Shown: positions 16,919 through 25,985, numbered from the stretch's first letter. The stretch is DNA of 64,000 nt from Chryseobacterium soldanellicola (GCF_900100115.1 NZ_FNKL01000001.1:620001-684000); one strand, 5' to 3'. The notes: generated from the sequence alone by a model not told the origin. Made by a program: numbers and translations.

Positions 16919-17957
16919 AAATCAACTGATGTAAAAGCTTTTCCAACCATTCCTGGACTGTTTTTTTATTATAATCTTTCTGAAAATCAAATGCAGCATT
17001 TTTTACACTTTGAAACTGTTCCATAATATTTTCTTTTTCGGGAATAATAAAACCAAGCTTTGAAGAATAATTTGCAGGAAAAATTGCCATTTTGCTGTAT
17101 TTTATTGAGTCACCTAAATTTCCGGTCATTTTAGTCATTCCATAAATTTCTTTCTGACCGAAAAATTCTGTTTCCTGCTGAATCGGACACCATAAAACAT
17201 CTGCTTTTTGCATCCAACTTTCAAAATCATTTTGTGAAACTCTTTCTGCAAAATATTTAATTTCAATATTTTGAGAAAGACTTGAAGATAGTTTCTGAAG
17301 TTTTTTCAATTCATTATCTTTAGCTTTTCCAAGAAATACAAAAATAATTTTTCCAGAAGATTTTAAATTTTGAATCATCTCAAAGGTATGCTGATAATCT
17401 CTCCTTTTCTGAGAAACGCCACCCGGAATTACCACAACTAAATTCTCATCAGAAATTCTATTGAAAGTTTTACTATAAAAAAGCGGCAGGAATTTATATT
17501 TTTCAGAGGACAATTCCTGATCTAGAACTAAAAGGTTTTTTGCCTTTTTATAAACCTTTGAAGAATAGAAAAGTCCTTCTTTCCACCATAATTTTAATCT
17601 GTAAATAACATCTTCTTTAAAAATACTTTTCAATAAAGCAAACTTTGTTGCATTGGTAAAATTTATATTATGAACAATAATCGTTGTATTAAAATTTTCA
17701 ATAATAGCATGAAAAGTATTAAAATAACGATGAACCGTTCCTACAATGACAAGGTCATATTTACCCGCTTTCAACTGATCGAAAATCATTGAACTGTCTG
17801 ACAAAAAAATATTTTCGCCAGATTCTTTTATTTGATTTCTAATTTTTTGTGAAAAATAATAATCAACTTCAAATTCACGAGAATCCTGCATGATTTCTAT
17901 AAAATCCTGTGCGACTTCTGCGTGAGTGTCTATTTCGATGTAGGCTATTTTTTTCAC
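16911..17957 (-). CDS. Putative GT-B-like glycosyltransferase
   Basis: 348 residues. The first half (MKKIAYIEIDTHAEVAQDF, later YDLVIVGTVHRYFNTF) and the second half (LVVVIPGGVSQKRRDY, IIFVFLGKAKD, then a long stretch to residue 330) look like the two Rossmann-like lobes of a GT-B enzyme, but no family signature is fully clear. The context supports the call: it is the last gene of a minus-strand row with a GT2 glycosyltransferase and a methyltransferase. No membrane segment. It could instead be a related sugar-modifying protein. Confidence 0.65.
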   Translation of the reverse strand: MKKIAYIEIDTHAEVAQDFIEIMQDSREFEVDYYFSQKIRNQIKESGENIFLSDSSMIFDQLKAGKYDLVIVGTVHRYFNTFHAIIENFNTTIIVHNINFTNATKFALLKSIFKEDVIYRLKLWWKEGLFYSSKVYKKAKNLLVLDQELSSEKYKFLPLFYSKTFNRISDENLVVVIPGGVSQKRRDYQHTFEMIQNLKSSGKIIFVFLGKAKDNELKKLQKLSSSLSQNIEIKYFAERVSQNDFESWMQKADVLWCPIQQETEFFGQKEIYGMTKMTGNLGDSIKYSKMAIFPANYSSKLGFIIPEKENIMEQFQSVKNAAFDFQKDYNKKTVQEWLEKLLHQLIST

Positions 17958-17994
17958 TTATAATTTCGATTAAAGCCAATTGGTTTTTAAAGCA

Positions 17995-18849
17995 TTACAT
18001 TTTTAACCATTTCTTTTTCAATGCATTCCAGCGTTGATCATTGATTATTTTTTGTTCGGCTTTAGAGATTTTTAATTCTAATTTTTGAGAACGGCAACTT
18101 TCGTAAGATTTAATAATTTTAAAGAAAAAAGATACAGACTTGCTTTTCATGGCCTCTTTTGAGGATGCGATATACGCCAGAAATCTGTTCAGCCCTAGAA
18201 AATAGAAGTATTTTCCGTAATAATCTGATGGTTTTACGGTGTAATCTGAACCTTTTACTTTAATTAATTTTACGTGCAATTCAGGAAGTACAACTTCTTT
18301 CCAGCCCAGATTTTCAAGCAGAATTGAATCAATATTATCCCAGCCTAAAGTCTCTCTTAATCCTCCAATTGCCAGAAAACATTCTTTTCGGTACGCTTTC
18401 ATCGGACCTCGAACGTGCTGCTTATTTGAGTTTCCTTCATACACCCATTCTCCATTTTTTTCAATGTATAATAAACCTCCAGCCAGACCATATTCCGGGT
18501 TGTTTTGAAAAGCTTTTTCTATTGTTTCAAGGTAGTTTTCGGGGAGAATAATGTCTGCATCAAACTTGCAAATAATGTCAAAATCATTAATTTTCTGAGT
18601 GTCTAAGCCTTTTTTGAAAGCATTGACAACCTTTGAACCCGGCTGATGAGCAGATTTTTGAAGATTGATTGTTGTAAAACGTGAATCTTTCTCTGTAAAA
18701 ACTTTTATAACTTCAGAAGTTTTATCCGTTGAGCCATCATTGACAACCATTACCTTAAAATCTTTAAACCTTTGATTTTCTAAAGATTGCAACGTAAATG
18801 AAAGGTTATTTTCCTCGTTATGTGCAGGGATAATGATTAAAAATTTCAC
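17995..18849 (-). CDS. Glycosyltransferase family 2
   Basis: 284 residues. The GT-A nucleotide-sugar site is plain: IIIPAHNEENNL at residues 4-15, VVNDGSTDKTSEV and a DxD-type FDADIILPENY near residue 100, followed by the WDNIDSILLE acceptor-side block. It starts one base after the methyltransferase gene ends, so the two are cotranscribed. It likely adds a sugar to a surface glycan on the cytoplasmic side of the inner membrane. Confidence 0.92.
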   Translation of the reverse strand: MKFLIIIPAHNEENNLSFTLQSLENQRFKDFKVMVVNDGSTDKTSEVIKVFTEKDSRFTTINLQKSAHQPGSKVVNAFKKGLDTQKINDFDIICKFDADIILPENYLETIEKAFQNNPEYGLAGGLLYIEKNGEWVYEGNSNKQHVRGPMKAYRKECFLAIGGLRETLGWDNIDSILLENLGWKEVVLPELHVKLIKVKGSDYTVKPSDYYGKYFYFLGLNRFLAYIASSKEAMKSKSVSFFFKIIKSYESCRSQKLELKISKAEQKIINDQRWNALKKKWLKM

Positions 18850-18850
18850 C

Positions 18851-19645
18851 TTATTTTTTAATTTTCAAATTAACTTCAAATAAAAAATCCGGTTCTTTCA
18901 ACCCTTCAAAAACTTTTGTTTTAAAATCTCCTTTTATAAAAACTGCACACATAGAATTGGCTACATGATACAGATCTTTGTGAAAATTTTTATGCAAACC
19001 ATCCAAAATGCCTTGAAAAACTTCATATCTGATTTTTTCAGGATTAAAGGCGTAATCATGCCAGACGACAACCGAATTTTCATGAATTAAATTCTGAAAA
19101 ACCTTTTCTGTATCGTTTTTCACCATTTCATAAGAATGATCGCCATCGATGAAAATAAGATCATATTTTTGGTTTAAACCTGCAAAATCAAACGTTTTTG
19201 AATTTCCTTCTAAATGAAGAATTTTAGGGTTTTTCTTTGAAATAATTCCGTGAAGTTCGCCGTATTTTTTATTTAATCCTAAAGCCAACATTTCTTCTTT
19301 AGAAAGATTAAATGTCGTGCAGTCGTCAATAACTTTAGCAACATTCCAGACACTTTCTCCTCTCCATGTTCCGATCTCGAAATAGTTTTTCTTGCCTTTT
19401 GCCAACGTTTTAAGCAATGCTAAATCTGTCGGAAGTGAGCCCCCGTCAAGAAAACAAAGATCTATCGTTTCCTCGAAATCACCTCCCAGATCAAAAAAAT
19501 CGATCTGAGGCAGCGCTTCAAAATAAGGATATTTTTTTAAGAATTCTTTTTTTCTTACTTCCCTGTCGTTAAGCACAAGGTTAAGCAAACTAGGTTCATG
19601 AGCAATATTCTGAAATGCTTTGACAGTTTTTTTAATTTTACTCAC
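18851..19645 (-). CDS. Class I SAM-dependent methyltransferase
   Basis: 264 residues. Motif I is KNYFEIGTWRGESVWNVAK (about residues 90-108), then ILHLEGNSKTF and a post-motif DLIFIDGDHSYEMVKND, the pattern of the Methyltransf_24 family found in sugar- and glycan-modification loci. It lies 5 bases after aspA and 1 base before the GT2 gene, so aspA and this glycan row may share a transcript although the functions differ. Confidence 0.87.
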   Translation of the reverse strand: MSKIKKTVKAFQNIAHEPSLLNLVLNDREVRKKEFLKKYPYFEALPQIDFFDLGGDFEETIDLCFLDGGSLPTDLALLKTLAKGKKNYFEIGTWRGESVWNVAKVIDDCTTFNLSKEEMLALGLNKKYGELHGIISKKNPKILHLEGNSKTFDFAGLNQKYDLIFIDGDHSYEMVKNDTEKVFQNLIHENSVVVWHDYAFNPEKIRYEVFQGILDGLHKNFHKDLYHVANSMCAVFIKGDFKTKVFEGLKEPDFLFEVNLKIKK

Positions 19646-19650
19646 AGAAA

Positions 19651-21051
19651 TTATTTATTATGAGGTTTCAGCATGTTTTTAGGATCAAGAATTTCGTCTA
19701 ATTTTTCCTGAGAAAGAATACCCTTTTCCAAGACTAAATTATATACGCTTTTTCCTGTTTCCAAAGCTTCTTTAGCGATTTGTGTAGATTGCTTATATCC
19801 GATGTAAGGGTTAAGCGCTGTAACAATTCCAATGCTGTGTTTAACCATATTTAAGCAAACTTCTTTATTGGCTGTAATTCCCACGATGCATTTGTCATGA
19901 AGGGTATCCATGGCATTACGAAGGAAATTAATATTCTCCATAATCGCATGAGAAAGAACAGGTTCCATTACGTTAAGCTGTAATTGTCCGGCTTCCGCTG
20001 CAAAAGTCACCGTCAAATCATTTCCGATCACTTTATAACAAACCTGATTAACCACTTCGGGAATCACCGGGTTAACTTTTCCCGGCATAATTGATGAACC
20101 TGGCTGCATCGGAGGTAAATTAATCTCGAAAAGTCCGGCTCTCGGCCCCGAAGACAACAATCGTAAATCGTTACAAATCTTCGAAAGCTTCACTGCAAGA
20201 CGTTTCATTGCCGAAGAATAAATCACATAAGAACCAGTATCCGGCGTAGCTTCCACCAAATTTGGAGCTGAAACGATCGGGAAACCTGTAATTTGAGCTA
20301 AATTTTTCGCACAAAGTGTTGCATAGCCGACCGGAGCATTGATTCCTGTCCCGATTGCGGTTGCGCCCATATTGACTTCAACAAAAAGATCGGCGTTGTT
20401 ATTTAATTTAGAAATATCTTCTTCCAGATTTGCTGCAAAAGCTTCAAATTCCTGACCTAAAGTCATCGGAACCGCGTCCTGAAGCTGAGTTCGTCCCATT
20501 TTAATAACGTCCTGAAACTCCTCTCCTTTTGCACGGAAAGCGGCAACGATTTTCTGAAGCCTTTCAACCAGCCCAACATTCATCTGCAACAATCCCATTT
20601 TGATTGCTGTAGGATACGCGTCGTTTGTGGACTGGGAAAGGTTGATATGGTCGTTTGGTGAACAAAATTCGTATTCCCCTTTATTTTTTCCTAGTTTTTC
20701 CAACACTCTGTTGGCGATCACTTCATTCGCATTCATGTTGATTGAAGTTCCTGCCCCGCCCTGAATCATATCTACAGGGAACTGCTCGTGAAGTTGCCCA
20801 TTAATTAATTCATCACAAACTTCAGCAATTTTAAAATATAAATTTTCATCAAGCAAGCCTAATTCATAATTGGTTTTAGCAGCCGCTTTTTTCACGAAAG
20901 CCAATCCTTTAATAAAATCAGGATACGAAGAAAGTAGCTGACCAGAAATTTTAAAATTATTGATCGCTCTTTGAGTCTGTACTCCATAATACGCATTTAC
21001 CGGAACTTCCAACTCGCCCAATAGATCGCTTTCTTTTCTGAAATCTCCCAT
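19651..21051 (-). CDS. aspA: Aspartate ammonia-lyase
   Basis: 467 residues from the ATG at 21051 (MGDFRKESD); an upstream frame extension to 21102 is not needed and would add an unlikely 17-residue tail. The fumarase/aspartase superfamily signature GSSIMPGKVNPVIPE is intact, as are STNDAYPTA and GTGINAP. The enzyme converts L-aspartate to fumarate and ammonia in the cytoplasm. Fumarase class II is the alternative, but the length and the AGTSINMNANEVIANR block fit aspartase. The gene lies between the amidase terminator and the methyltransferase. Confidence 0.93.
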   Translation of the reverse strand: MGDFRKESDLLGELEVPVNAYYGVQTQRAINNFKISGQLLSSYPDFIKGLAFVKKAAAKTNYELGLLDENLYFKIAEVCDELINGQLHEQFPVDMIQGGAGTSINMNANEVIANRVLEKLGKNKGEYEFCSPNDHINLSQSTNDAYPTAIKMGLLQMNVGLVERLQKIVAAFRAKGEEFQDVIKMGRTQLQDAVPMTLGQEFEAFAANLEEDISKLNNNADLFVEVNMGATAIGTGINAPVGYATLCAKNLAQITGFPIVSAPNLVEATPDTGSYVIYSSAMKRLAVKLSKICNDLRLLSSGPRAGLFEINLPPMQPGSSIMPGKVNPVIPEVVNQVCYKVIGNDLTVTFAAEAGQLQLNVMEPVLSHAIMENINFLRNAMDTLHDKCIVGITANKEVCLNMVKHSIGIVTALNPYIGYKQSTQIAKEALETGKSVYNLVLEKGILSQEKLDEILDPKNMLKPHNK

Positions 21052-21092
21052 TACAGATGTTTTTAAAGTGTTTTTTATTGTTCTTAAATAGC

Positions 21093-21115
21093 AAAAACGC
21101 ATCTTAACTGATGCG
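21093..21115 (-). terminator. Terminator of the amidase gene
   Basis: Stem CGCATC / GATGCG with a T run (TTTTTG) on the minus strand, just after the amidase stop and before aspA. It implies that aspA is transcribed mainly from its own promoter. Confidence 0.65.
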
Positions 21116-21127
21116 CTTTAAAATTAC

Positions 21128-22156
21128 TTATTTTATTGGATATTTTTGATTTAAAGCCTGCAAAATCGCCCATGTTTCGGCATCCATGATTCCGTCATAG
21201 TTTTGCGGACGGAAATGGTACTGGAAAGCTTCTATCGTTTTTTTCGTGGCATCATCCCACTGTCCGCTTACATCAAGGCCATAACCGAATTTCTGCAATG
21301 CAGTCTGGGTACTGGAAATGAATGTAGGATCATTATATTTTGTCGTGAAATCCGTAGATGTTGCCAAGTCATAATAGCTTTGTTTTGAAGCTTCATCATA
21401 CCACATTCCTATCTGGTACTCGTCGTACAACTTTTTCCAAGGAAAAAATGGCCCAGGATCCTGTTTTCTGGTCGGTGCAATATCTGAGTGCGCCAAAACA
21501 TTGGTCGCCGGAATCTGATATCTTGTAACAATATCTTTGGCTAAAGCTGCCACTTTTTTAACCTGATCATCGCTAAATGGTACAAATAATTTCTTACCTG
21601 TAGCATCTGCCGTGTAACCGGCGTTTACAATTTCAATCCCAATCGAATTATCATTAAGATTTTTATCATTTCTCCAAGAGCTTACTCCCGCGTGGTAAGA
21701 ACGCTTATTTTCGTCAACCAATTGATAGATCTCGTTGTCACCCGTATTATTGACTAAATAGTGAGCACTCACCGCCTGCTGAGTAAGAACCGTGATCGAT
21801 TTATCATCGGGTAATGCCGTATAATGCAAAATCAGGTATCTCTGTCTGAAATTCTGAGCAATAGCCGGGAAATAAGTTTTTACAACTTTATATCCAGCCG
21901 GTTTTGCAGAAACGATGGAACCATAACTTACCGTATTATCATTTTTCGTTGGATCCGAAATATTTGTAGTAAAAAATTCTACTCCGTGATCATTGGTGAT
22001 TTGCGGTTTAGGTTTGTCCTGAGCTTGTGTTTTTGTTGCCGTTTTAGGCTGTATTGTAGCGGTTTTCGGCCAATAAGCCTTTTTTTTGCTGCTTTTCTGT
22101 GAAGTACAAGAAAAAGCGATAATACTTAATCCGATGATATATAATGTTTTACGCAT
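21128..22156 (-). CDS. N-acetylmuramoyl-L-alanine amidase, lipoprotein with peptidoglycan-binding domain
   Basis: 342 residues. A lipoprotein signal (MRKTLYIIGLSIIAFSCTSQ, Cys at residue 17) is followed by a Lys/Thr/Pro-rich linker to about residue 50. The Amidase_2 domain spans residues about 95-250 with the zinc ligands in LILHYTAL, SYHAGVSSW and AHSDIAPTRKQDPG. The C-terminal 65 residues (TQTALQKFGYGLDVSGQWDD) form a PG_binding_1 domain. It cleaves the bond between MurNAc and L-Ala; the lipid anchor places it in the periplasm on a membrane, like AmiD of E. coli. Confidence 0.93.
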   Translation of the reverse strand: MRKTLYIIGLSIIAFSCTSQKSSKKKAYWPKTATIQPKTATKTQAQDKPKPQITNDHGVEFFTTNISDPTKNDNTVSYGSIVSAKPAGYKVVKTYFPAIAQNFRQRYLILHYTALPDDKSITVLTQQAVSAHYLVNNTGDNEIYQLVDENKRSYHAGVSSWRNDKNLNDNSIGIEIVNAGYTADATGKKLFVPFSDDQVKKVAALAKDIVTRYQIPATNVLAHSDIAPTRKQDPGPFFPWKKLYDEYQIGMWYDEASKQSYYDLATSTDFTTKYNDPTFISSTQTALQKFGYGLDVSGQWDDATKKTIEAFQYHFRPQNYDGIMDAETWAILQALNQKYPIK

Positions 22157-22215
22157 TGGTCTATTTTTTTAATCATTTATCAGCTCAAAAATACACAAAT
22201 TTTTCTTGAAAAATA

Positions 22216-22247
22216 TTTGGTAAATAAAGAAATCTATTCTATATTTG
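22216..22247 (+). promoter_or_regulatory. Bacteroidetes promoter of the tRNA-Ser/Pro/Arg cluster
   Basis: TTTG at 22216-22219 and TATATTTG at 22240-22247 are 20 bases apart, close to the consensus -33/-7 spacing. The stretch after the -7 box (CACTCGCAATAACG) resembles the one before the second tRNA-Pro at 28227. Confidence 0.7.
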
Positions 22248-22292
22248 CACTCGCAATAACGGAATAACGATCATTAAAAAATAAAGATAAAA

Positions 22293-22377
22293 GGAGGGTT
22301 GCCAGAGTGGTTAATGGAGCAGTTTGCTAAACTGTCGACGCGAAAGTGTCGCAAGGGTTCGAATCCCTTACCCTCCG
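22293..22377 (+). tRNA. tRNA-Ser (GCT)
   Basis: The 7-bp acceptor stem GGAGGGT / ACCCTCC closes; the anticodon loop TTGCTAA gives GCT; a variable arm (CGACGCGAAAGTGTCG) and T arm GGTTCGAATCCC are present. About 85 nt without an encoded CCA. Confidence 0.96.
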
Positions 22378-22401
22378 CATTTCTTTTCTTAACAATATAT
22401 T

Positions 22402-22476
22402 CGGGGCGTAGCGTAGTCCGGTCATCGCGCCTGGTTTGGGACCAGGAGGTCGCAGGTTCGAATCCTGCCGCCCCGA
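22402..22476 (+). tRNA. tRNA-Pro (TGG), copy 1
   Basis: Acceptor stem CGGGGCG / CGCCCCG, anticodon loop TTTGGGA (TGG), T arm GGTTCGAATCC. Identical over all 75 bases to the copy at 28280. No CCA follows the discriminator A. Confidence 0.97.
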
Positions 22477-22517
22477 CTTTTTAACGCGCTTATTAACTAG
22501 GCGAGAATCACTTTTAA

Positions 22518-22591
22518 GGGTGCGTAGCTCAGCTGGATAGAGCATCTGCCTTCTAAGCAGACGGTCAAAGGTTCGAATCCTTTCGCGCTCA
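22518..22591 (+). tRNA. tRNA-Arg (TCT), copy 1
   Basis: Acceptor stem GGGTGCG / CGCGCTC with one G-U pair, anticodon loop CTTCTAA (TCT). Identical over 74 bases to the copy at 28369. Confidence 0.97.
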
Positions 22592-22595
22592 CTTA

Positions 22596-22637
22596 ATGAC
22601 ACCATTAGGACAATTTAGGCCAAATGGTGTCATTTTT
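22596..22637 (+). terminator. Terminator after the first tRNA cluster
   Basis: Perfect 11-bp stem ATGACACCATT / AATGGTGTCAT with a 16-base loop and a T run. Confidence 0.75.
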
Positions 22638-23304
22638 ATAAGCTCCATATTTATCAGCATTTACAAGTTTCTACACACTATTTCTTAACCAAAATCTTCC
22701 ATAATAATTATTTTTTTGCAACAAAACATCAAATAACAAGCATAAGTTAACGGGATTCGAACCATAACTTTTTAATTTCAAATTATTAGCTATCATGTTA
22801 ATATAAAGAAACGGAGAAAGGATCAAACCTACAAAACACCTTCCTAAACATTTACTACAAAGTCTCCTCACCGATTTCTAAGTCAAAATTAAAAGCTACG
22901 GTTTCAGATTTTCATATTGGCTTTTATTGTTTAACTAGTTTCTAGTTTTACCAGTTTGGAGATATCAGATTTCCCCTGTCTCCTTCAATTTTCATAATAC
23001 TTGTTATCAATCCTTCCTGTTTGCATCAATTACAAAAGACAAAATGGATTCATATGGCTGTCAACTGATCCGAAAAAAAAAGAATCCTAAGAAAACTCTA
23101 TCCGAACACGAGTTTTAAGTTTTCATGTTTCTAGTGGAAGCTGCTGGAAATATAGAAATTTCTAATACTCTAACATTCAAATCTCTGCAGCAGGTACTTA
23201 TAAAGATTGAATTTATAAAAAACTTAGGTATCAAAAACTTAATAGAGCTTTTTAAAATTTATAGAAATTTAGATTAGACAATTAATTATATTGTATATAT
23301 GAAG

Positions 23305-23345
23305 CTACAAATCTTGTAGTTTTATTACTACAGCATGTAGTAATA
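23305..23345. promoter_or_regulatory. Two adjacent inverted repeats upstream of the gene triplet
   Basis: CTACAA-ATC-TTGTAG (23305-23319) and TATTACTACA-GCA-TGTAGTAATA (23323-23345). They share the TACTACA/TGTAGTA theme and lie 40-80 bases before a promoter box, so they may be binding sites for a dimeric regulator. No regulator can be named. Confidence 0.45.
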
Positions 23346-23384
23346 TTAGTACATCCTTATTGGTGTTATTAGTATTTCAATGAT

Positions 23385-23392
23385 TAATTTTG
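23385..23392 (+). promoter_or_regulatory. Candidate -7 promoter box upstream of the triplet
   Basis: TAATTTTG, about 20 bases before the ATG of the 49-residue ORF at 23412. The -33 part is only TTG at about 22 bases spacing, so support is partial. Confidence 0.4.
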
Positions 23393-23411
23393 AAAAAACA
23401 ACAAAACTGAT

Positions 23412-23561
23412 ATGAAAAAATTATTACCTGATTGTAAACTCTGTAATATTTCGCATAATCACACACAAGAAGCAAATCCCCATCCTGCATTATATCAGAT
23501 TATAAATAATAACATTAATAGAATATATACTCATTACCTTCCACATCTACTATTTATCTAA
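23412..23561 (+). CDS. Possible small protein with CxxC and His residues
   Basis: 49 residues starting MKKLLPDCKLCNISHNHTQE. It has CxxC followed by two His and ends HYLPHLLFI. It sits 20 bases after a promoter-like box and 28 bases before the first triplet gene, so it could be a translated leader or a small metal-binding protein. No family is recognised and the ORF may be chance in AT-rich DNA. Confidence 0.3.
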   Translation: MKKLLPDCKLCNISHNHTQEANPHPALYQIINNNINRIYTHYLPHLLFI

Positions 23562-23589
23562 GCAATACTCATACTATATACATTATACA

Positions 23590-24372
23590 ATGAAAATCAA
23601 GATTTCAATATTTCTTATCCTTCATTTCAGCACTTTAATGCTCTATTCCCAGGTTGGCATATATACAAACAACCCCCAAGGAGCTTTTCATATAGATGCA
23701 GGAAAGGATAATTCAGCTACAGGACAACCAACTGCTGCTCAACAGCACAATGATGTTATCTTTACATCACCTGGAAGGTTAGGCATAGGAAATACAAATC
23801 CTACGGCAAAGCTGGAAGTCACCAGCGGCACTACAAATGTTTCAGGTATACAATTTACAAACCTCAATGCGGCGACTCCTATTAGTGTTGGGCAGGCAAT
23901 CGGGGTAGATGCTGACGGAAATATCATCACGGTGTCAAACCCGTCTCCTTCTACTATTAGCCCTTTTGAAGTAGAATCTACAGACTCTACCCCTTTCAAT
24001 GTAAATGATTTGGGATGGACAGTTGTTCCCGGCACATCACAGACAGTGCCTATTCCTGTGGGCGGAAAAGCCTTGTTTATCAACTTCATGATAGGAATTG
24101 ATTATTATGTAGCGCCGGCAAGCAACAGTAAAGCCTACTACACAACCAGACTCTTCATCGATGGTGTTCAAAGTACGGTTTATCAGACAACGGAAGAGTA
24201 TGTAGCTGGTGCGCAGGCACAGTTTAATTTGAGTACAGTAAAATTTTTAACCGCGGGAAACCACACCATAGACGTAAGAATGAGAAGAACTTTTAACAGC
24301 ACCATCACATCCGGAGCAAACCAGCCTTGTGCCCCGATTTCTATGTGCTTTAATGCTTCTTACATTAATTAA
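23590..24372 (+). CDS. Secreted protein of a tandem triplet, copy 1
   Basis: 260 residues with a signal peptide (MKIKISIFLILHFSTLMLYSQ). The N-terminal half carries the flavobacterial pattern QVGIYTNNPQGAFHIDAG, GRLGIGNTNPTAKLEV and SGTTNVSGIQFTNL. The C-terminal half (FEVESTDSTPFNVNDLGW, IPVGGKALFINFMIG, YYTTRLFIDG, HTIDVRMRRT) looks like a compact beta-sandwich. No enzyme motif or T9SS tail is seen. It is first of three neighbours with the same architecture, 33 bases before copy 2. A surface or matrix role is inferred only from secretion. Confidence 0.85.
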   Translation: MKIKISIFLILHFSTLMLYSQVGIYTNNPQGAFHIDAGKDNSATGQPTAAQQHNDVIFTSPGRLGIGNTNPTAKLEVTSGTTNVSGIQFTNLNAATPISVGQAIGVDADGNIITVSNPSPSTISPFEVESTDSTPFNVNDLGWTVVPGTSQTVPIPVGGKALFINFMIGIDYYVAPASNSKAYYTTRLFIDGVQSTVYQTTEEYVAGAQAQFNLSTVKFLTAGNHTIDVRMRRTFNSTITSGANQPCAPISMCFNASYIN

Positions 24373-24405
24373 ATTTACGAGTGTAAATATTTTAATTAAA
24401 AAATA

Positions 24406-25194
24406 ATGAAAAAAATATACTTTACTATATCATTGGCAGTGTTGGGCCTATCAAATACATACGCCCAAATTGGTATAAATACCTCCAACCCGCGATCGAC
24501 CTTTCATATTGACGGCGGAAAAGATAATCCTGCAACAGGCGCTCCTTCTTTAGCACAATCGAATAACGATTTTGTTGTGACATCAGCAGGAAATGTAGGC
24601 GTAGGAAACTCCAACCCGACCAATAAACTTGAAATCACCTCCGGAACACAAAATGTTTCAGGAGTAAAGCTTACCAACCTTACTTCTGTTTCTCCAACGT
24701 TAGGTACAGGCCAGCCATTGGCTGTTGATGCAAGCGGTAATGTGATAACAATAGCCAATTCGGCAGCGCCAAGCGTTGTTACCTATGAGGTAGATTCTTC
24801 ATCCGGTGCAGATTTTAATGTTTCTGATCTGGCATGGACAATAATTCCGAATAGCCAGCAAACTGTTTCTATTCCGGCGGGAGGAAAATCCGTGTTTATT
24901 AATTTTATGCTGGGAATTGATTATTTAGCTTTACCCGCAAATTCAGGAGCTTCTTATTATACGGCAAGACTTTATATAGATGGAGCTCCAGCAAATGTAT
25001 TTCAGACTACGCAAGAGCGTACTGCAGGAGCTCAAACGCAATATAATTTTAATACTGTAAAATTTTTAACCGCCGGAAGCCATACCCTTGACGTACGAAT
25101 GAGCAGAACTTTCAATAATGGCGTTGCCTCTGGTACTGCAATGCCATGCAGGCCTATATCCATGAGCTTTAATGCTTCTTATCTGATTAATTAA
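24406..25194 (+). CDS. Secreted protein of a tandem triplet, copy 2
   Basis: 262 residues with a signal peptide (ending TYAQ). It aligns with copy 1 from end to end: QIGINTSNPRSTFHIDGGKD, GNVGVGNSNPTNKLEI, SGTQNVSGVKLTNL, then AWTIIPNSQQTVSIPAGGK, YYTARLYIDG and HTLDVRMSRT. The differences are spread along the protein, so the duplication is not very recent. It is 20 bases before copy 3; the three are probably one transcript. Confidence 0.85.
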   Translation: MKKIYFTISLAVLGLSNTYAQIGINTSNPRSTFHIDGGKDNPATGAPSLAQSNNDFVVTSAGNVGVGNSNPTNKLEITSGTQNVSGVKLTNLTSVSPTLGTGQPLAVDASGNVITIANSAAPSVVTYEVDSSSGADFNVSDLAWTIIPNSQQTVSIPAGGKSVFINFMLGIDYLALPANSGASYYTARLYIDGAPANVFQTTQERTAGAQTQYNFNTVKFLTAGSHTLDVRMSRTFNNGVASGTAMPCRPISMSFNASYLIN

Positions 25195-25214
25195 CTATTT
25201 TTAAATTAGAATTA

Positions 25215-25985
25215 ATGAAAAATTATATCTACATACTTATGCTGGCTGCAGGTTCTAGCTTTCATGCTCAAATCGGTATTAATACACAAAATCCACAAGC
25301 CAGTTTCCATATCGACGGAGCAAAAGATAATCCTACCACCGGTGTTCCATCTCCAACACAAGCTGCCAATGATTTTGTTATTACTTCAGCCGGAAATATA
25401 GGAATTGGAAATATCAACCCGGCGAGTAAATTGGTGATTAACTCTGGTACGGCAAACACTTCAGGATTCAAAATAACCAATCTTACCTCTGCTACTGCGG
25501 TCGGTACCGGCCAGTTATTGGGTGTGGATGCAGGTGGTAACGTCATTGCTATAGCTAATCCTGCGCCGGCTAACGTTCAGGCATTTGAAGTAAATTCCGG
25601 TGCAAGCAATACGTTTTCCGTATCTGATGCAGCATGGACGACAGTTACGGGAACTCCACAAACCATTACGATACCTGCCGGAGGAAAGGCGCTTTTTATT
25701 AACTTCATTTTGGGGCTTCGATACTCATCTCTGGCCGCGGGGGCAGCTGCGGGATATTATACCGCGAGATTATTTATTGATGGTGCACAAACAAGGGTTT
25801 ATCAGACCGCACAGGAAAGTGGCACACCTGCCCAGTTTAACTTAAGTACTGTTATATTTTTATCCGAAGGAAATCATACCATTGATGTTAGAATGAGAAG
25901 AACTGCCAACATCTCTGTTACCCCAAATTCCCCACAAGGCACAACAACTCTGTCGATCAACTTTAATGCATCTTATCTTAATTAA
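25215..25985 (+). CDS. Secreted protein of a tandem triplet, copy 3
   Basis: 256 residues with a signal peptide (ending FHAQ). It shares QIGINTQNPQASFHIDGAKD, GNIGIGNINPASKLVI, AWTTVTGTPQTITIPAGGK, YYTARLFIDG and HTIDVRMRRT with the other two copies. It lacks the Cys pair (NQPCAPISMC) seen near the C-terminus of copy 1. The end of the transcript is not marked by a clear terminator. Confidence 0.85.
   Translation: MKNYIYILMLAAGSSFHAQIGINTQNPQASFHIDGAKDNPTTGVPSPTQAANDFVITSAGNIGIGNINPASKLVINSGTANTSGFKITNLTSATAVGTGQLLGVDAGGNVIAIANPAPANVQAFEVNSGASNTFSVSDAAWTTVTGTPQTITIPAGGKALFINFILGLRYSSLAAGAAAGYYTARLFIDGAQTRVYQTAQESGTPAQFNLSTVIFLSEGNHTIDVRMRRTANISVTPNSPQGTTTLSINFNASYLN

Larger units (their letters stand above)
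22638..23411. other. Long AT-rich gap without a supported gene
   Basis: About 770 bases between the tRNA-Arg terminator and the first small ORF of the island. Apparent ORFs are short and without signal or domain. On the minus strand at 22752-22763 the 12-mer GGTTCGAATCCC equals the T arm of the nearby tRNA-Ser; its stem does not close, so it is at most a remnant. The right part holds two short palindromes listed separately. Confidence 0.6.

Noticed and set aside
22671..22871. 66-codon ORF on the minus strand after the tRNA cluster
   Set aside because: No family, no start signal, poor composition, and it lies in a gap of AT-rich DNA.
23050..23125. 24-codon ORF starting MDSYGCQLIRKK
   Set aside because: Too short, no start context and no partner gene.
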